A stretch of 64,000 bases of DNA, taken from contig NZ_JBFRGR010000021.1 of the NCBI RefSeq assembly GCF_052115445.1, positions 62,001 to 126,000 of the forward strand, read 5' to 3'. Shown piece by piece: positions 16,255 to 24,402 of the stretch; position 1 is the stretch's first letter; the number at the start of each line of letters is the position of its first letter. Below the pieces are notes generated by a model that was given only the letters and a program-made list of their open reading frames with translations, was not told the origin of the DNA and ran no database searches. The DNA comes from Paenibacillus_E sp052115445 (GTDB lineage: Bacteria > Bacillota > Bacilli > Paenibacillales > NBRC-103111). The position numbers and the translations under genes are program-made.

Positions 16255-17064
16255 CTAAATGCCTGGAATCGGAACACGCTTGTGTTCGGTTTTCACATAT
16301 TGCTTCTCCAGCTTTTCTTGAATCGCTGGATCAATTTGCTTGCCTTCGAGATAGTCGCTGTTATCACCGTAGGTGATGCCTAGCTCGTCCTCGTCGGTTT
16401 GGCCGTCCCAAAGGCCCGCTGTAGGAGCTTTGTCTAGCACGCTTTGCGGCACGCCGATCTTCGCAGCGAGCGAGCGCACTTGGCGCTTGTTCAGCGTGCT
16501 CAGCGGTGTAATGTCGACTGCGCCGTCGCCATACTTCGTATAGAAGCCGGTGACCGCTTCGGAGGCATGATCCGTGCCCACGACGATCAAGCCCAGCTCA
16601 AAAGCCAAGGCATACTGCATCACCATGCGCGTCCGCGCCTTGATGTTGCCTTTGCCGCCGCGGCTCACATGCTGGTGAACGCCGATATGCTTGAGTCCGT
16701 ATTCGACTTCGATGGCAATCTCGTCGACGGACTCTTCGATGTTATTTTCGATTTGGTATTTCAAATCGAAGGCTTTCGCCACCGCGTAGCTATCTTCGAT
16801 ATCGACTTGTTGGCCATAAGGCTGAAACACGCCGACGGTTTTGTATTCTTTGCCTTTTTCTGCTGTGAGCTCGTCCGTAGCTTGCTTACACAATCCTGCT
16901 GCTACCGCGCTGTCGATACCGCCGCTGATCGCGATCAGCAGGCCGTTCGCGTGCGCGCCAAGCACGTAATTTTTTAGGAAATCCACGCGTTTGCGAATCT
17001 CTTCATCAATATCAATTTCAGGTTTAACGCCGAGCTTTGCGATAATTTCAGCTTGTAAACTCAT
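16255..17064 (-). CDS. nadE: Ammonia-dependent NAD+ synthetase
   Basis: Final step of NAD biosynthesis: ATP-dependent amidation of deamido-NAD with ammonia. From the ATG at 17064 the protein is 269 aa, the length of the NH3-dependent form without a glutaminase domain. The P-loop SGGIDS is at 47-52. GTDHASEAVTGFYTKYGDG and KAPTAGLWDGQTDE are family signatures. The frame extends to a GTG at 17076, but the AAAGGTGGAGAG site fits the ATG. It is monocistronic, with its terminator directly downstream. Confidence 0.96.
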   Translation of the reverse strand: MSLQAEIIAKLGVKPEIDIDEEIRKRVDFLKNYVLGAHANGLLIAISGGIDSAVAAGLCKQATDELTAEKGKEYKTVGVFQPYGQQVDIEDSYAVAKAFDLKYQIENNIEESVDEIAIEVEYGLKHIGVHQHVSRGGKGNIKARTRMVMQYALAFELGLIVVGTDHASEAVTGFYTKYGDGAVDITPLSTLNKRQVRSLAAKIGVPQSVLDKAPTAGLWDGQTDEDELGITYGDNSDYLEGKQIDPAIQEKLEKQYVKTEHKRVPIPGI

Positions 17065-17169
17065 GCAACTCTCCACCTTTTATCTAAATTTTGGAATGAT
17101 GCCTTCTTTGAGATCTAGTATAGACTTTCGGCTCTTAAATTTCAAAGTGTAATCGGAAGAACAGGAGAT

Positions 17170-17354
17170 TAACTGGATTTCCTACATCTAATTTCACGCC
17201 AATCGCGCATTTTCAGCGAATAAATGGATTCTCTACAGCTAATTCCAGCCATTTCAGCTAAAAAAGATCATTCAATCGAAATCACCTGTATATTTTCCAT
17301 TTAAATTCCATATGTAGATGAAAACGCAAAAATTAGCTGTACTTTTTACAGTTA
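17170..17354. repeat. Four-box intergenic element, copy C
   Basis: Boxes start at 17170, 17221, 17283 and 17334 (51-62-51). Box 1 is TAACTGG-N7-ACATCTA, box 2 TAAATGG-N7-ACAGCTA and box 4 TAGCTGT-N7-ACAGTTA. Box 3 begins CACCTGT, a variant. It lies between the nadE promoter region and the terminator of the bacilliredoxin gene. Confidence 0.85.
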
Positions 17355-17433
17355 TTCCTCCAGAAACAGTAAGGCAGTTCAGAGATAGCTAGTTTAAAAG
17401 CGGATACACGGAGGGATCCGGAATGACAAATAA

Positions 17434-17464
17434 AAAACCCCACCTGCTCATTGGCAGGTAGGGC
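17434..17464 (-). terminator. Terminator of the bacilliredoxin gene
   Basis: On the minus strand CCTACCTGC / GCAGGTGGGG pair and are followed by TTTTTT. Confidence 0.85.
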
Positions 17465-17480
17465 CTATACGCCTACAATA

Positions 17481-17918
17481 TTATTTGCAATATTGTTCAA
17501 AAGCACCAATCAAATCGCCAGCGATCATATCTGCGGAACGATCTTCGATTTGGTGACGTTGAATGAAGTGAGCTAGCTCACCATTCTTGAATAATGCGAT
17601 GGATGGGGATGATGGCGGGTATGGCGCCAAGAATTCACGCGCTTTGGCCGTAGCATCCTTCTCTTGACCTGCGAACACGGTGTACGTGTACGTTGGTACA
17701 GTTTCGTTTTGAAGAGCTTTTGCAACACCTGGACGACATTGACCAGCTGCACAGCCACAAACGGAGTTCACGACAAGCAGCATCGTGCCATCCTTGGATT
17801 TCTCAATTGCTTCTTCAACTTGCTCAGGAGTCAGAAGCTCCGTAATACCCAGACGAGTCAAATCTTCTCTCATCGGTTTAACCATATCTTTCATGTATGA
17901 ATCAAAAGACATTGCCAT
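17481..17918 (-). CDS. Bacilliredoxin, BrxA/BrxB (YphP/YqiW) family
   Basis: Thioredoxin-fold protein that removes bacillithiol from S-bacillithiolated proteins after oxidative stress. It has 145 aa from the ATG at 17918, with the family's CGC motif (Cys54-Gly-Cys56 in NSVCGCAAGQCRPG) and the C-terminal IQRHQIE segment. The frame also opens at GTG 17927, but that codon sits in the AAGGGGTG ribosome-binding site. Assignment to BrxA versus BrxB is not attempted. Confidence 0.93.
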   Translation of the reverse strand: MAMSFDSYMKDMVKPMREDLTRLGITELLTPEQVEEAIEKSKDGTMLLVVNSVCGCAAGQCRPGVAKALQNETVPTYTYTVFAGQEKDATAKAREFLAPYPPSSPSIALFKNGELAHFIQRHQIEDRSADMIAGDLIGAFEQYCK

Positions 17919-18033
17919 ATGTGCCACCCCTTAGGATTTAATAGTTACTCTTAAAACGTAATGACTACAACTTATATTATACATCCGTTAGCGGTGAAAG
18001 CAAAGTCCAATGTCCCAGCTTCGTGACATAGAA

Positions 18034-18065
18034 ATAAAGCGAAAGCTGTTAGGCTTCCGCTTTAT
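18034..18065 (-). terminator. Terminator overlapping the stop of the 18049 gene
   Basis: ATAAAGCG-AAGC / GCTT-CGCTTTAT stem with a TGTTAG loop that contains the stop codon region. A T-rich minus-strand tail follows. Confidence 0.7.
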
Positions 18066-18441
18066 CATTCTTTTTACTGGTCGTAGCTTCGGCCGTCACA
18101 GAGGCCACATTCTTATCCGCATGGGTAAAAATACCACTTTGCGGCTTGATGCCTTCTTCAAATAGTTCGCGATTCTCTGCGCTTTGGAATCCAACATCCT
18201 TGAAGGGATGCACCCACTGGTCGCCTGCCATGACTTCGGGGTTCGTATCCGATGTCCATTGCTCCAGAGGGGAGTTGTCGGATTCATAATCATGATCGCC
18301 GATGGTCACTCCATACTCGTTCACGAATGGCGCACGCGGGCCTCGCCCTTGCTCAAACTGCGGCAGAAAATCAATCTCAAAAGGATCTAGCTCACTCTGG
18401 TCCTTCGAAGAGGCGGCTGGTTTCTTCTGATCTTGACTCAT
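18049..18441 (-). CDS. Hypothetical protein resembling DUF3905, 130 aa
   Basis: Soluble, acidic protein without membrane segments. The central part (VNEYGVTIGDHDYESDNSP, then MAGDQWVHPFKDVGF and ENRELFEEG) resembles, from memory, the Bacillales DUF3905 family of unknown function. The C-terminal 30 residues are low-complexity and charged. Its start overlaps the stop of the upstream membrane-protein gene by four bases, so the two are translationally coupled. Confidence 0.7.
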   Translation of the reverse strand: MSQDQKKPAASSKDQSELDPFEIDFLPQFEQGRGPRAPFVNEYGVTIGDHDYESDNSPLEQWTSDTNPEVMAGDQWVHPFKDVGFQSAENRELFEEGIKPQSGIFTHADKNVASVTAEATTSKKNDKAEA

Positions 18442-19337
18442 GTGGATGGGCGGTTGGGGCCGTCCAATTTTTTATCATAGCCCTCTTTACTTGCAGGTTT
18501 TTTATCGCGTTCTTGGTTTTGCTGTTCTTGCTGGATTTGCGTTTTGGAATCATTCTGACTCATATCCATCAGCTCCCTTCTGCCCGTAGTATGTGACAAA
18601 ATAGGGAGGTTCATTCCAATAATCAGCATGAGTAAATTCAACAACTGCACAGGGGTGAGATACACCGCGGTTGGCTCCGCCAATGCGAAATAGCTCGCGA
18701 TCATCCCCGCTGCACCACCATAGAACAAGGTGATCTTCAGCAGCTTGCCTGTTCCTAGAACCGTTGTCGAACGAGTAGTCCACAGCTGCTGCCACACCAG
18801 TAACGGCACTAATAAGATCGCCAGGTACGCATGATGGGGATGAAATCTCGACACCGTACCTTCCACACCAATCCCCCATGGCAACAGAGTTGGAAGTCCG
18901 AAAGAAGGCGTCAAAGCCGCATAGAGGAACATGGCTGACGCCGCACCGATCGCGAGCATATCCAGTAAAACTCGCCAAACAATGCCATGTTTACGCACCT
19001 GATATGTTAGGTAGATATACGCTAATACGATGCCTACTACGATCTCCATTTTAGAGCCTGCTGTCATAAGCAGCTTCATTGGGCTCTCCCATAGCAGGGA
19101 TGGCTGCGTCAACAGACTACCCAAGCGCCATGTAAAAAACACGATCAAGACACTATTCAAAATCAGATCATCCAACCCTTTTGCGACTGCCCGATGCGTA
19201 TCAGGCACTTCCAACTCTACCCGATTCCATTGCCGTACTACACGTCGCATCAGCCAAAACCCGAGCACACAAGCCAACAACAACGCGACTAACTGCCCCT
19301 GCAATTGCAGCGGTCCGATTTGTACCACTTCAGGCAT
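18438..19337 (-). CDS. Integral membrane protein, possibly Lgt-like
   Basis: 299 aa from the ATG at 19337, which follows GGAGGTCACCT; the frame runs back to 19370. Seven or so hydrophobic segments lie between residues 10 and 245, followed by a hydrophilic Gln/Lys-rich tail. Segment order and motifs such as SKMEIVVG and FHPHHAYLAILL faintly resemble prolipoprotein diacylglyceryl transferase (Lgt), but I cannot see the full Lgt catalytic signature. Treat it as a membrane protein of unknown function. It is coupled to the DUF3905-like gene. Confidence 0.6.
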   Translation of the reverse strand: MPEVVQIGPLQLQGQLVALLLACVLGFWLMRRVVRQWNRVELEVPDTHRAVAKGLDDLILNSVLIVFFTWRLGSLLTQPSLLWESPMKLLMTAGSKMEIVVGIVLAYIYLTYQVRKHGIVWRVLLDMLAIGAASAMFLYAALTPSFGLPTLLPWGIGVEGTVSRFHPHHAYLAILLVPLLVWQQLWTTRSTTVLGTGKLLKITLFYGGAAGMIASYFALAEPTAVYLTPVQLLNLLMLIIGMNLPILSHTTGRRELMDMSQNDSKTQIQQEQQNQERDKKPASKEGYDKKLDGPNRPST

Positions 19338-19493
19338 AGGTGACCTCCATTTTCCCTTTCCATGTATCATTAATGCGCTTAACTTTCGACAAAACGCTTA
19401 CTATTTCCTGGGAAATTTTGCAGAAGAGCGTGAACGTTTGTCTAAATCCCACGAAATTACTGATGCGCATTCCCAGGGTTCTTTCTTCCTATC

Positions 19494-20474
19494 CTATTTC
19501 CCGACAAAAGGAAACAACAACTTCTGATTCTCATTCGTATACATGTTATCCTTGGTGATAACCTCAGAGCCCGTATCCACCACCCGTTTAACCGTTTCCC
19601 CACGATGAGCCTGGAGTGCGGTTTTGACAGCGAGGTATCCCATGTTAAAAGGCTTCTGCACAACCGTCCCTTGCAAAATCCCTGCCTCAAGGAACGATAT
19701 TTCATTCATGGAGCTGTCGAAGCCGACAAGTTTAATCGTTCGCCCAAGGTCCATCTCCTTCAGTGCCCTCCCGGCGCCAATAGTCGAAACCTCATTCAAA
19801 CCAAAAATGCCTTTGATTTCCGAGTGCTCCCTGAGAAGTTCCTTCGTTTGCTCATACGCCTTGTCTTCAGATCCGTTACTATACAACGAATCTAGCAGCT
19901 TAACGGAAGCATCACTGTTCAAGCTATCCCGCACCCCGTTTTCGCGATCCATCTGGGTGGTCGATGTTTTCACAAAGCTAACAATGGCATAGGTTGCTGG
20001 CCCCTGCACATAGCCCTTCATCGTTTCCACAGCTTTGCGTCCTGCCGCGTAATTATCCGTTGCAATAAAGCTCTCCGAAACGCCGCCCGCAAGACCCGAA
20101 TCGACCGTGATCAGCGTAATGCCTGCATCTATTGCTCGCTGCGCAACAGGAACTAACCGATTGTAATCCGTCGCCGCCAGGATGATCGCCTTCGGCTTCT
20201 CCGCTATCGCTTGTTCTACAAGCTTAATCTGTTCCTCAATTTGTGATTCCGATGCGGTTCCCAAGATCTTAATCTCTGCATTATACTCTTTCGCGGCTGC
20301 GAATACGCCTTGAGTCAATACCTGCCAGAATTCCACATGGGGATCAATCGTCTTGGGGATCACAATAATGGCATTATTCTTGGCACCGAAATCGTTAGCG
20401 TAGATCAGATATCCCGTGATCAGAATAACAGCAGCAGCAAGCGTAATCACAACAGCACTCACTCTAATTTTCAA
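19494..20474 (-). CDS. Membrane-anchored ribose/galactose-type sugar-binding protein, system 2
   Basis: Periplasmic-binding-protein type I fold (RbsB/Peripla_BP_4), 326 aa. An N-terminal hydrophobic helix (about 5-26) has no lipobox cysteine, so the protein is probably anchored by an uncleaved signal. The two-lobe core includes PKAIILAATDYN, TVDSGLAGG and GIFGLNEVS. It lies 15 bp after a YesM-like kinase and its AraC regulator, with no permease or ATPase beside it. The likely job is therefore to present a sugar to the kinase rather than to feed an importer. Confidence 0.88.
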   Translation of the reverse strand: MKIRVSAVVITLAAAVILITGYLIYANDFGAKNNAIIVIPKTIDPHVEFWQVLTQGVFAAAKEYNAEIKILGTASESQIEEQIKLVEQAIAEKPKAIILAATDYNRLVPVAQRAIDAGITLITVDSGLAGGVSESFIATDNYAAGRKAVETMKGYVQGPATYAIVSFVKTSTTQMDRENGVRDSLNSDASVKLLDSLYSNGSEDKAYEQTKELLREHSEIKGIFGLNEVSTIGAGRALKEMDLGRTIKLVGFDSSMNEISFLEAGILQGTVVQKPFNMGYLAVKTALQAHRGETVKRVVDTGSEVITKDNMYTNENQKLLFPFVGK

Positions 20475-20489
20475 AAGAACACCTCACTT

Positions 20490-22283
20490 CTAACCTTCAC
20501 TTTGACCCAGAATCGGCGGCATTTCAGGAAACGTAATCGTGACTGTCGTACCCTCTTCGAGTTCGCTTTCGAATTGCAATCCGTACAGCTCGCCAAAGTA
20601 TAGTTGAATCCGGTGATTCACATTAAGCAAACCGAACCCTTTGCCTGATTGCGATTGATGTGTTGTCTTCAGTCTTAATGCGTTCAACTGATCCTCGCTC
20701 ATTCCTACGCCGTTATCCATGACCTTCAGCTCGATGACGCCGTCCCGCTTCCGCCCGGTAATCCGAATATGTCCGCTTTCTGCCAAATGCTTCATGCCAT
20801 GATAGATCGCATTTTCCACGAGCGGCTGCAGCACGATTTTCAAACTTCGATTCTCCAATAGTTCCGCTTCCACCTCGATATCGTACGTAAATTTATTGCG
20901 GTAACGGATATTTTGTATCGTTAAATAGTTCTCAATATGAGCCAATTCCACACGGATAGGAACGAGTTCCTCCCCTTTGCTAATGCTCGAACGAAGCAGC
21001 TTGGACAAGGCCGAAGTCATCGTCACAACATCATCGACTTTCCCCATCTCTGCCATCCAAATAATCGAATCGAGTGTATTATATAGAAAATGAGGCTGAA
21101 TCTGCGCCTGCAAGGCCTTCAGCTCGCTAATCCGTTTGACCTCCTGATCCAGTACCGTCTGGCTCATCAACTCTTTGATTTTGCTAATCATCAGATTGAA
21201 CGTCCGCGACAGCTTGCTAATCTCGTTCGCGCCTTCCACATCGACACGGATATCGAAATTCCCCTTCTCCACTTGCTTCATGTGCACTTCGAGCTGTTTA
21301 ATCGGTTTGGTCAACGTGATCGACAGCCAAATCGAAATCGCCAGCGCAATAATAAGCGCAATCCCGCCCCACATCGCGGATGTCAGCTGCATCTCTTTTT
21401 TGTTCCCGCTGAGATCACCAGCATAGGTGACGCCAATCATTTTCCAGCCAAAGCTCGTTGTACGTACGGTATAGATCTTATTTTCATCCGTCGCCGCCGT
21501 CTCGAACGTACTATCCTTGGCCTGCATCAAGGCACGGATATCCTCGGACTTCAAGCCCGAATACAGCAGCTGCTGCTGAGGATGATAAATGAGATCGCCG
21601 CTCTGATCGAGAATGAATACGTACCCCCGCTGGCCCAACTGAATTTGATTGCACAAATCATTAATGAGGTTAAAATTCAGGTCAACGAGCAGCACCCCGC
21701 TTGCACCGCCTGGCCCCGGACTTGGCATCTGCTTCGAGATCGAAACGACCCATTTATATTCATTTTGATACACATGCTGCACATGCGACGAGGAAATGAC
21801 GATATCCCCCTTGCTCCTGCTCGCTTTGGTGTACCATTCCTGTGAAATCAACTCGGCATAAGGCTTAAATTCGGGTGACACCCGATCCGATACAACAGCA
21901 CCATTCGAACCGATGAACACAATGGAAGCGATATCATTTCGTGATGCAACGATTGTGCTGAAATAACTGCTGATCTGCCGCTTCAACTGCTGCGCTTCCG
22001 TATCCTGCGGATTTTTCGAAGAGAGATATTGCTTCAGATCCGTGTTGCTTAAAGAAAGAGTAGAAATGCTCTCCATATTACCAATGTAAGTCTGGATGTT
22101 CTTATTCACTTGCTCGATTAGTTGATTCGTATACGTCAGCGAGGCATCTGTTACAGCGACGGTCGAGAGCCGATAGGCGCTATAGCTAAGAATGACGGTT
22201 GTACATAAAATTAAACAGGAGAAAGCCAACGCGAACTTCGTATGTATGCTTTTGAATTGAAAAGAACGAAGCACACTTCTCAT
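20490..22283 (-). CDS. Sensor histidine kinase (YesM-like), system 2
   Basis: 597 aa. Membrane helices at about 15-37 and 300-322 flank an extracytoplasmic dCache-like sensor domain. A HAMP linker follows, then His_kinase with His398 (QIQPHFLYNTL) and an HATPase with PLVENAIYHGM, DNGVGM and GKGFGLLNV. Its start overlaps the stop of the regulator gene by four bases (ATGA), so the order is regulator, kinase, binding protein. Confidence 0.93.
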   Translation of the reverse strand: MRSVLRSFQFKSIHTKFALAFSCLILCTTVILSYSAYRLSTVAVTDASLTYTNQLIEQVNKNIQTYIGNMESISTLSLSNTDLKQYLSSKNPQDTEAQQLKRQISSYFSTIVASRNDIASIVFIGSNGAVVSDRVSPEFKPYAELISQEWYTKASRSKGDIVISSSHVQHVYQNEYKWVVSISKQMPSPGPGGASGVLLVDLNFNLINDLCNQIQLGQRGYVFILDQSGDLIYHPQQQLLYSGLKSEDIRALMQAKDSTFETAATDENKIYTVRTTSFGWKMIGVTYAGDLSGNKKEMQLTSAMWGGIALIIALAISIWLSITLTKPIKQLEVHMKQVEKGNFDIRVDVEGANEISKLSRTFNLMISKIKELMSQTVLDQEVKRISELKALQAQIQPHFLYNTLDSIIWMAEMGKVDDVVTMTSALSKLLRSSISKGEELVPIRVELAHIENYLTIQNIRYRNKFTYDIEVEAELLENRSLKIVLQPLVENAIYHGMKHLAESGHIRITGRKRDGVIELKVMDNGVGMSEDQLNALRLKTTHQSQSGKGFGLLNVNHRIQLYFGELYGLQFESELEEGTTVTITFPEMPPILGQSEG

Positions 22284-23896
22284 AAGCTCAGCCCAGCCTT
22301 GTTGACGGCTCTGAACTCCTTCGGGGTCATACCCGTATGTCTTTTGAAAATAACACTAAAATACTGCGGATCGCCATAACCTACCTTCGCTGCAAGCTCA
22401 TAGGTTTTGAGTTGCGTGGTGGCTAGCATTTCTTTGGCTTTATCCAACCGGTATCGGGTCACATACTCAATGAAAGTCTCACCCGTATACGGCTTAAATA
22501 AGGCGCTGAAGTAGCTCATGCTCATATAGATATGATTGCACACCTGCTGCAGCGAAAGCTGCTCATCAGCATAATGCTCATGGATATAGGCCACAGCCGA
22601 CTCCAACTGTGCCCCCGACACATGGGTACGCTTCTCTGCAAGCCGATCTACGAAGGTTAAACAAATGGCCTCCAGCCATAGTCGCACATCATCCAATGTT
22701 TTGCGTGTATAAAGTTCCATGAACGAATGATCGCCTAGCACGACTCCTTCATCCAGCCCTGTTTCCACCCCAGCATTCATCAGGGCAACGAGCAGTTTGT
22801 GCAGCTTGCCGTAGCAAGATTCCATCGGACACGCTGACTTCTTCAAATCGTCGATCCACTCGTACAGGGTGTTCGTGATGGCCGTCTTTTCACCTGTTTT
22901 GATCGCTGCGATCAATCTCTTCTCTGTACGTAAATAGCTCGAGTTATCTTGGCTGCTCCCGAACTCCATATCTCCAATAGCGATGATGCGATTATTCCCT
23001 AACATAAAGCGGTAATCCAAGGCCGCAAGCGCTTCTTGAAAAGCCTTCGGCAGTTCCTGCAATCCCTTGTACATGCGGCTAATGCCTACCGTGACAGTCA
23101 TGCCCAAATATTTCTCAATACTGTATCTGGCTTGCTCCGCAAGCGTCTGACAGATGACTTCCACCTGATCCTCGTTGCCCGAAACGAGTCCGACAAGCTT
23201 ATCATCACGGGTCCGAAAAACCGTACCTCCATGCTCCTTCTCCACGATTTCATGCAAAATATTATAAGCTGCAAATCGCAGCAGCTCCTCTTCCGCTACT
23301 TGGTCGCTGTATAGCTCCCTCCCAAAATCATCTATGTCGAGTGCTAGGACAGTATGTCCCGCCCCCTCTAAGTGCAGACCAAACATCGGCAGCTTCCGCT
23401 CGATCTCGTCTTTCCGCATGCCTGACGTTACCAACCGCTCCAGAAACCGCTCGCGCAGCAAAGGCATGCTCTCTTGGAATTGGTGGCGAAGGAACGTGAT
23501 GTCCTCGCGCTGCTTGCGCTCTTCATCCAGCTCGAGACATAGCTTCTGCAGGAATTCCGTGAATTCTGCACTATTGATCGGCTTCAGTAAATAGTCTTTG
23601 ACCTTCAGCTTAATGGCTTGCTTCGCATAGTCAAAATCCTCGTAACCGGTTACAATGACGACTTTAATTGTACGGTACTTGGCGACAATCCGCTCCGTAA
23701 GCTGAAGTCCATCCATGAACGGCATATTAATGTCGGTGATGACGACATCTGGCTGCAGCCGCTCAACCGCCTCATAGGCGTCACGGCCGTTATCGTAATC
23801 ACCAACCAGCTGGAAGCCGCAGGCTTCCCAGTTCGTCTTCTTCTTGATGCCTTCTCTGACTTCATCCTCATCATCGATCATGATGATTGTGTACAT
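22280..23896 (-). CDS. AraC-type response regulator (YesN-like), system 2
   Basis: 538 aa. The receiver domain has Asp8/Asp9, phospho-acceptor Asp55 (VVITDINMP) and LLKP. After an unassigned middle region, the C-terminal AraC HTH pair contains CNHIYMSMSYFSALFKPYTG and AAKVGYGDPQYFSVIFKRHTG. It is the first gene of the three-gene operon, behind a recognisable promoter that overlaps a palindrome. Confidence 0.93.
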   Translation of the reverse strand: MYTIIMIDDEDEVREGIKKKTNWEACGFQLVGDYDNGRDAYEAVERLQPDVVITDINMPFMDGLQLTERIVAKYRTIKVVIVTGYEDFDYAKQAIKLKVKDYLLKPINSAEFTEFLQKLCLELDEERKQREDITFLRHQFQESMPLLRERFLERLVTSGMRKDEIERKLPMFGLHLEGAGHTVLALDIDDFGRELYSDQVAEEELLRFAAYNILHEIVEKEHGGTVFRTRDDKLVGLVSGNEDQVEVICQTLAEQARYSIEKYLGMTVTVGISRMYKGLQELPKAFQEALAALDYRFMLGNNRIIAIGDMEFGSSQDNSSYLRTEKRLIAAIKTGEKTAITNTLYEWIDDLKKSACPMESCYGKLHKLLVALMNAGVETGLDEGVVLGDHSFMELYTRKTLDDVRLWLEAICLTFVDRLAEKRTHVSGAQLESAVAYIHEHYADEQLSLQQVCNHIYMSMSYFSALFKPYTGETFIEYVTRYRLDKAKEMLATTQLKTYELAAKVGYGDPQYFSVIFKRHTGMTPKEFRAVNKAGLSL

Positions 23897-23932
23897 GGTC
23901 CGTTCACCTCTGGCGAAATCGAATTAGGCTCT

Positions 23933-23968
23933 ACGTGTATTGTACACGTCGCTCCCAAGAACTGGCAA
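23933..23968 (-). promoter_or_regulatory. Promoter with overlapping palindromic operator, system 2
   Basis: Minus strand: TTGCCA (23963-23968), 18 bp, TACAAT (23939-23944). The -10 box sits inside a perfect palindrome ACGTGTA-TTG-TACACGT (23933-23949), a likely operator about 37 bp before the start codon. Confidence 0.6.
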
Positions 23969-24057
23969 TGCATCCCCCGTCACATCGTCAATGCGTTGCC
24001 AATTTAAGAAAAAACATCTACTGCTTCTGCGTTCCAGGCTAGATAGCTTTGGGGGAT

Positions 24058-24242
24058 TAACTGGATTTCCTACATTTAATTCCGGGTAATTCTAGCCTGC
24101 GGAGAGTTTAACTGGATTTTCTACATCTAATCTTGCTCGAAAAGTCCCGTTTGGCGAAATTGGCCTGAAATAACGGGAGGAAATCCAGTTAGTTTACGAA
24201 ATTCCGTGATTTCGCTTGAATTAGCTACAGAAAATCCAGTTA
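24058..24242. repeat. Four-box intergenic element, copy D
   Basis: Boxes start at 24058, 24109, 24171 and 24222 (51-62-51). Boxes 1-2 read TAACTGG-ATTTYCT-ACATYTA; boxes 3-4 end in AAAT-CCAGTTA. The two halves are therefore clearly inverted. It lies between the system-2 promoter and the lacZ terminator; the rest of 23969-24355 holds no gene. Confidence 0.88.
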
Positions 24243-24355
24243 TTCGCTTGACCAGGATGCCCTATGGCTAGTGCAGGTATTTGTGCCTGCACCAGCGCCA
24301 GGAGCAACGCCTCACGCCCTAATCCACGCTGATAACAATTACATTTAGACACACA

Positions 24356-24380
24356 AAAGAGGCTGCCTAACGGCAGCCCT
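24356..24380 (-). terminator. Terminator of the beta-galactoside operon
   Basis: GGCTGCC-TAAC-GGCAGCC stem, followed on the minus strand by TCTTTTG, just after lacZ. Confidence 0.85.
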
Positions 24381-24402
24381 TCGCTTACTCAATCGTATTC
24401 CT

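Noticed and set aside
21090..21845. 251-aa plus-strand ORF
   Set aside because: It lies wholly opposite the system-2 kinase gene, whose domains are intact.
24058..24242. Transposon-derived MITE as the sole explanation of the four-box element
   Set aside because: No target-site duplication or terminal inverted repeat beyond the boxes was seen and the spacers are unrelated between copies. It is not fully excluded without genome-wide comparison.
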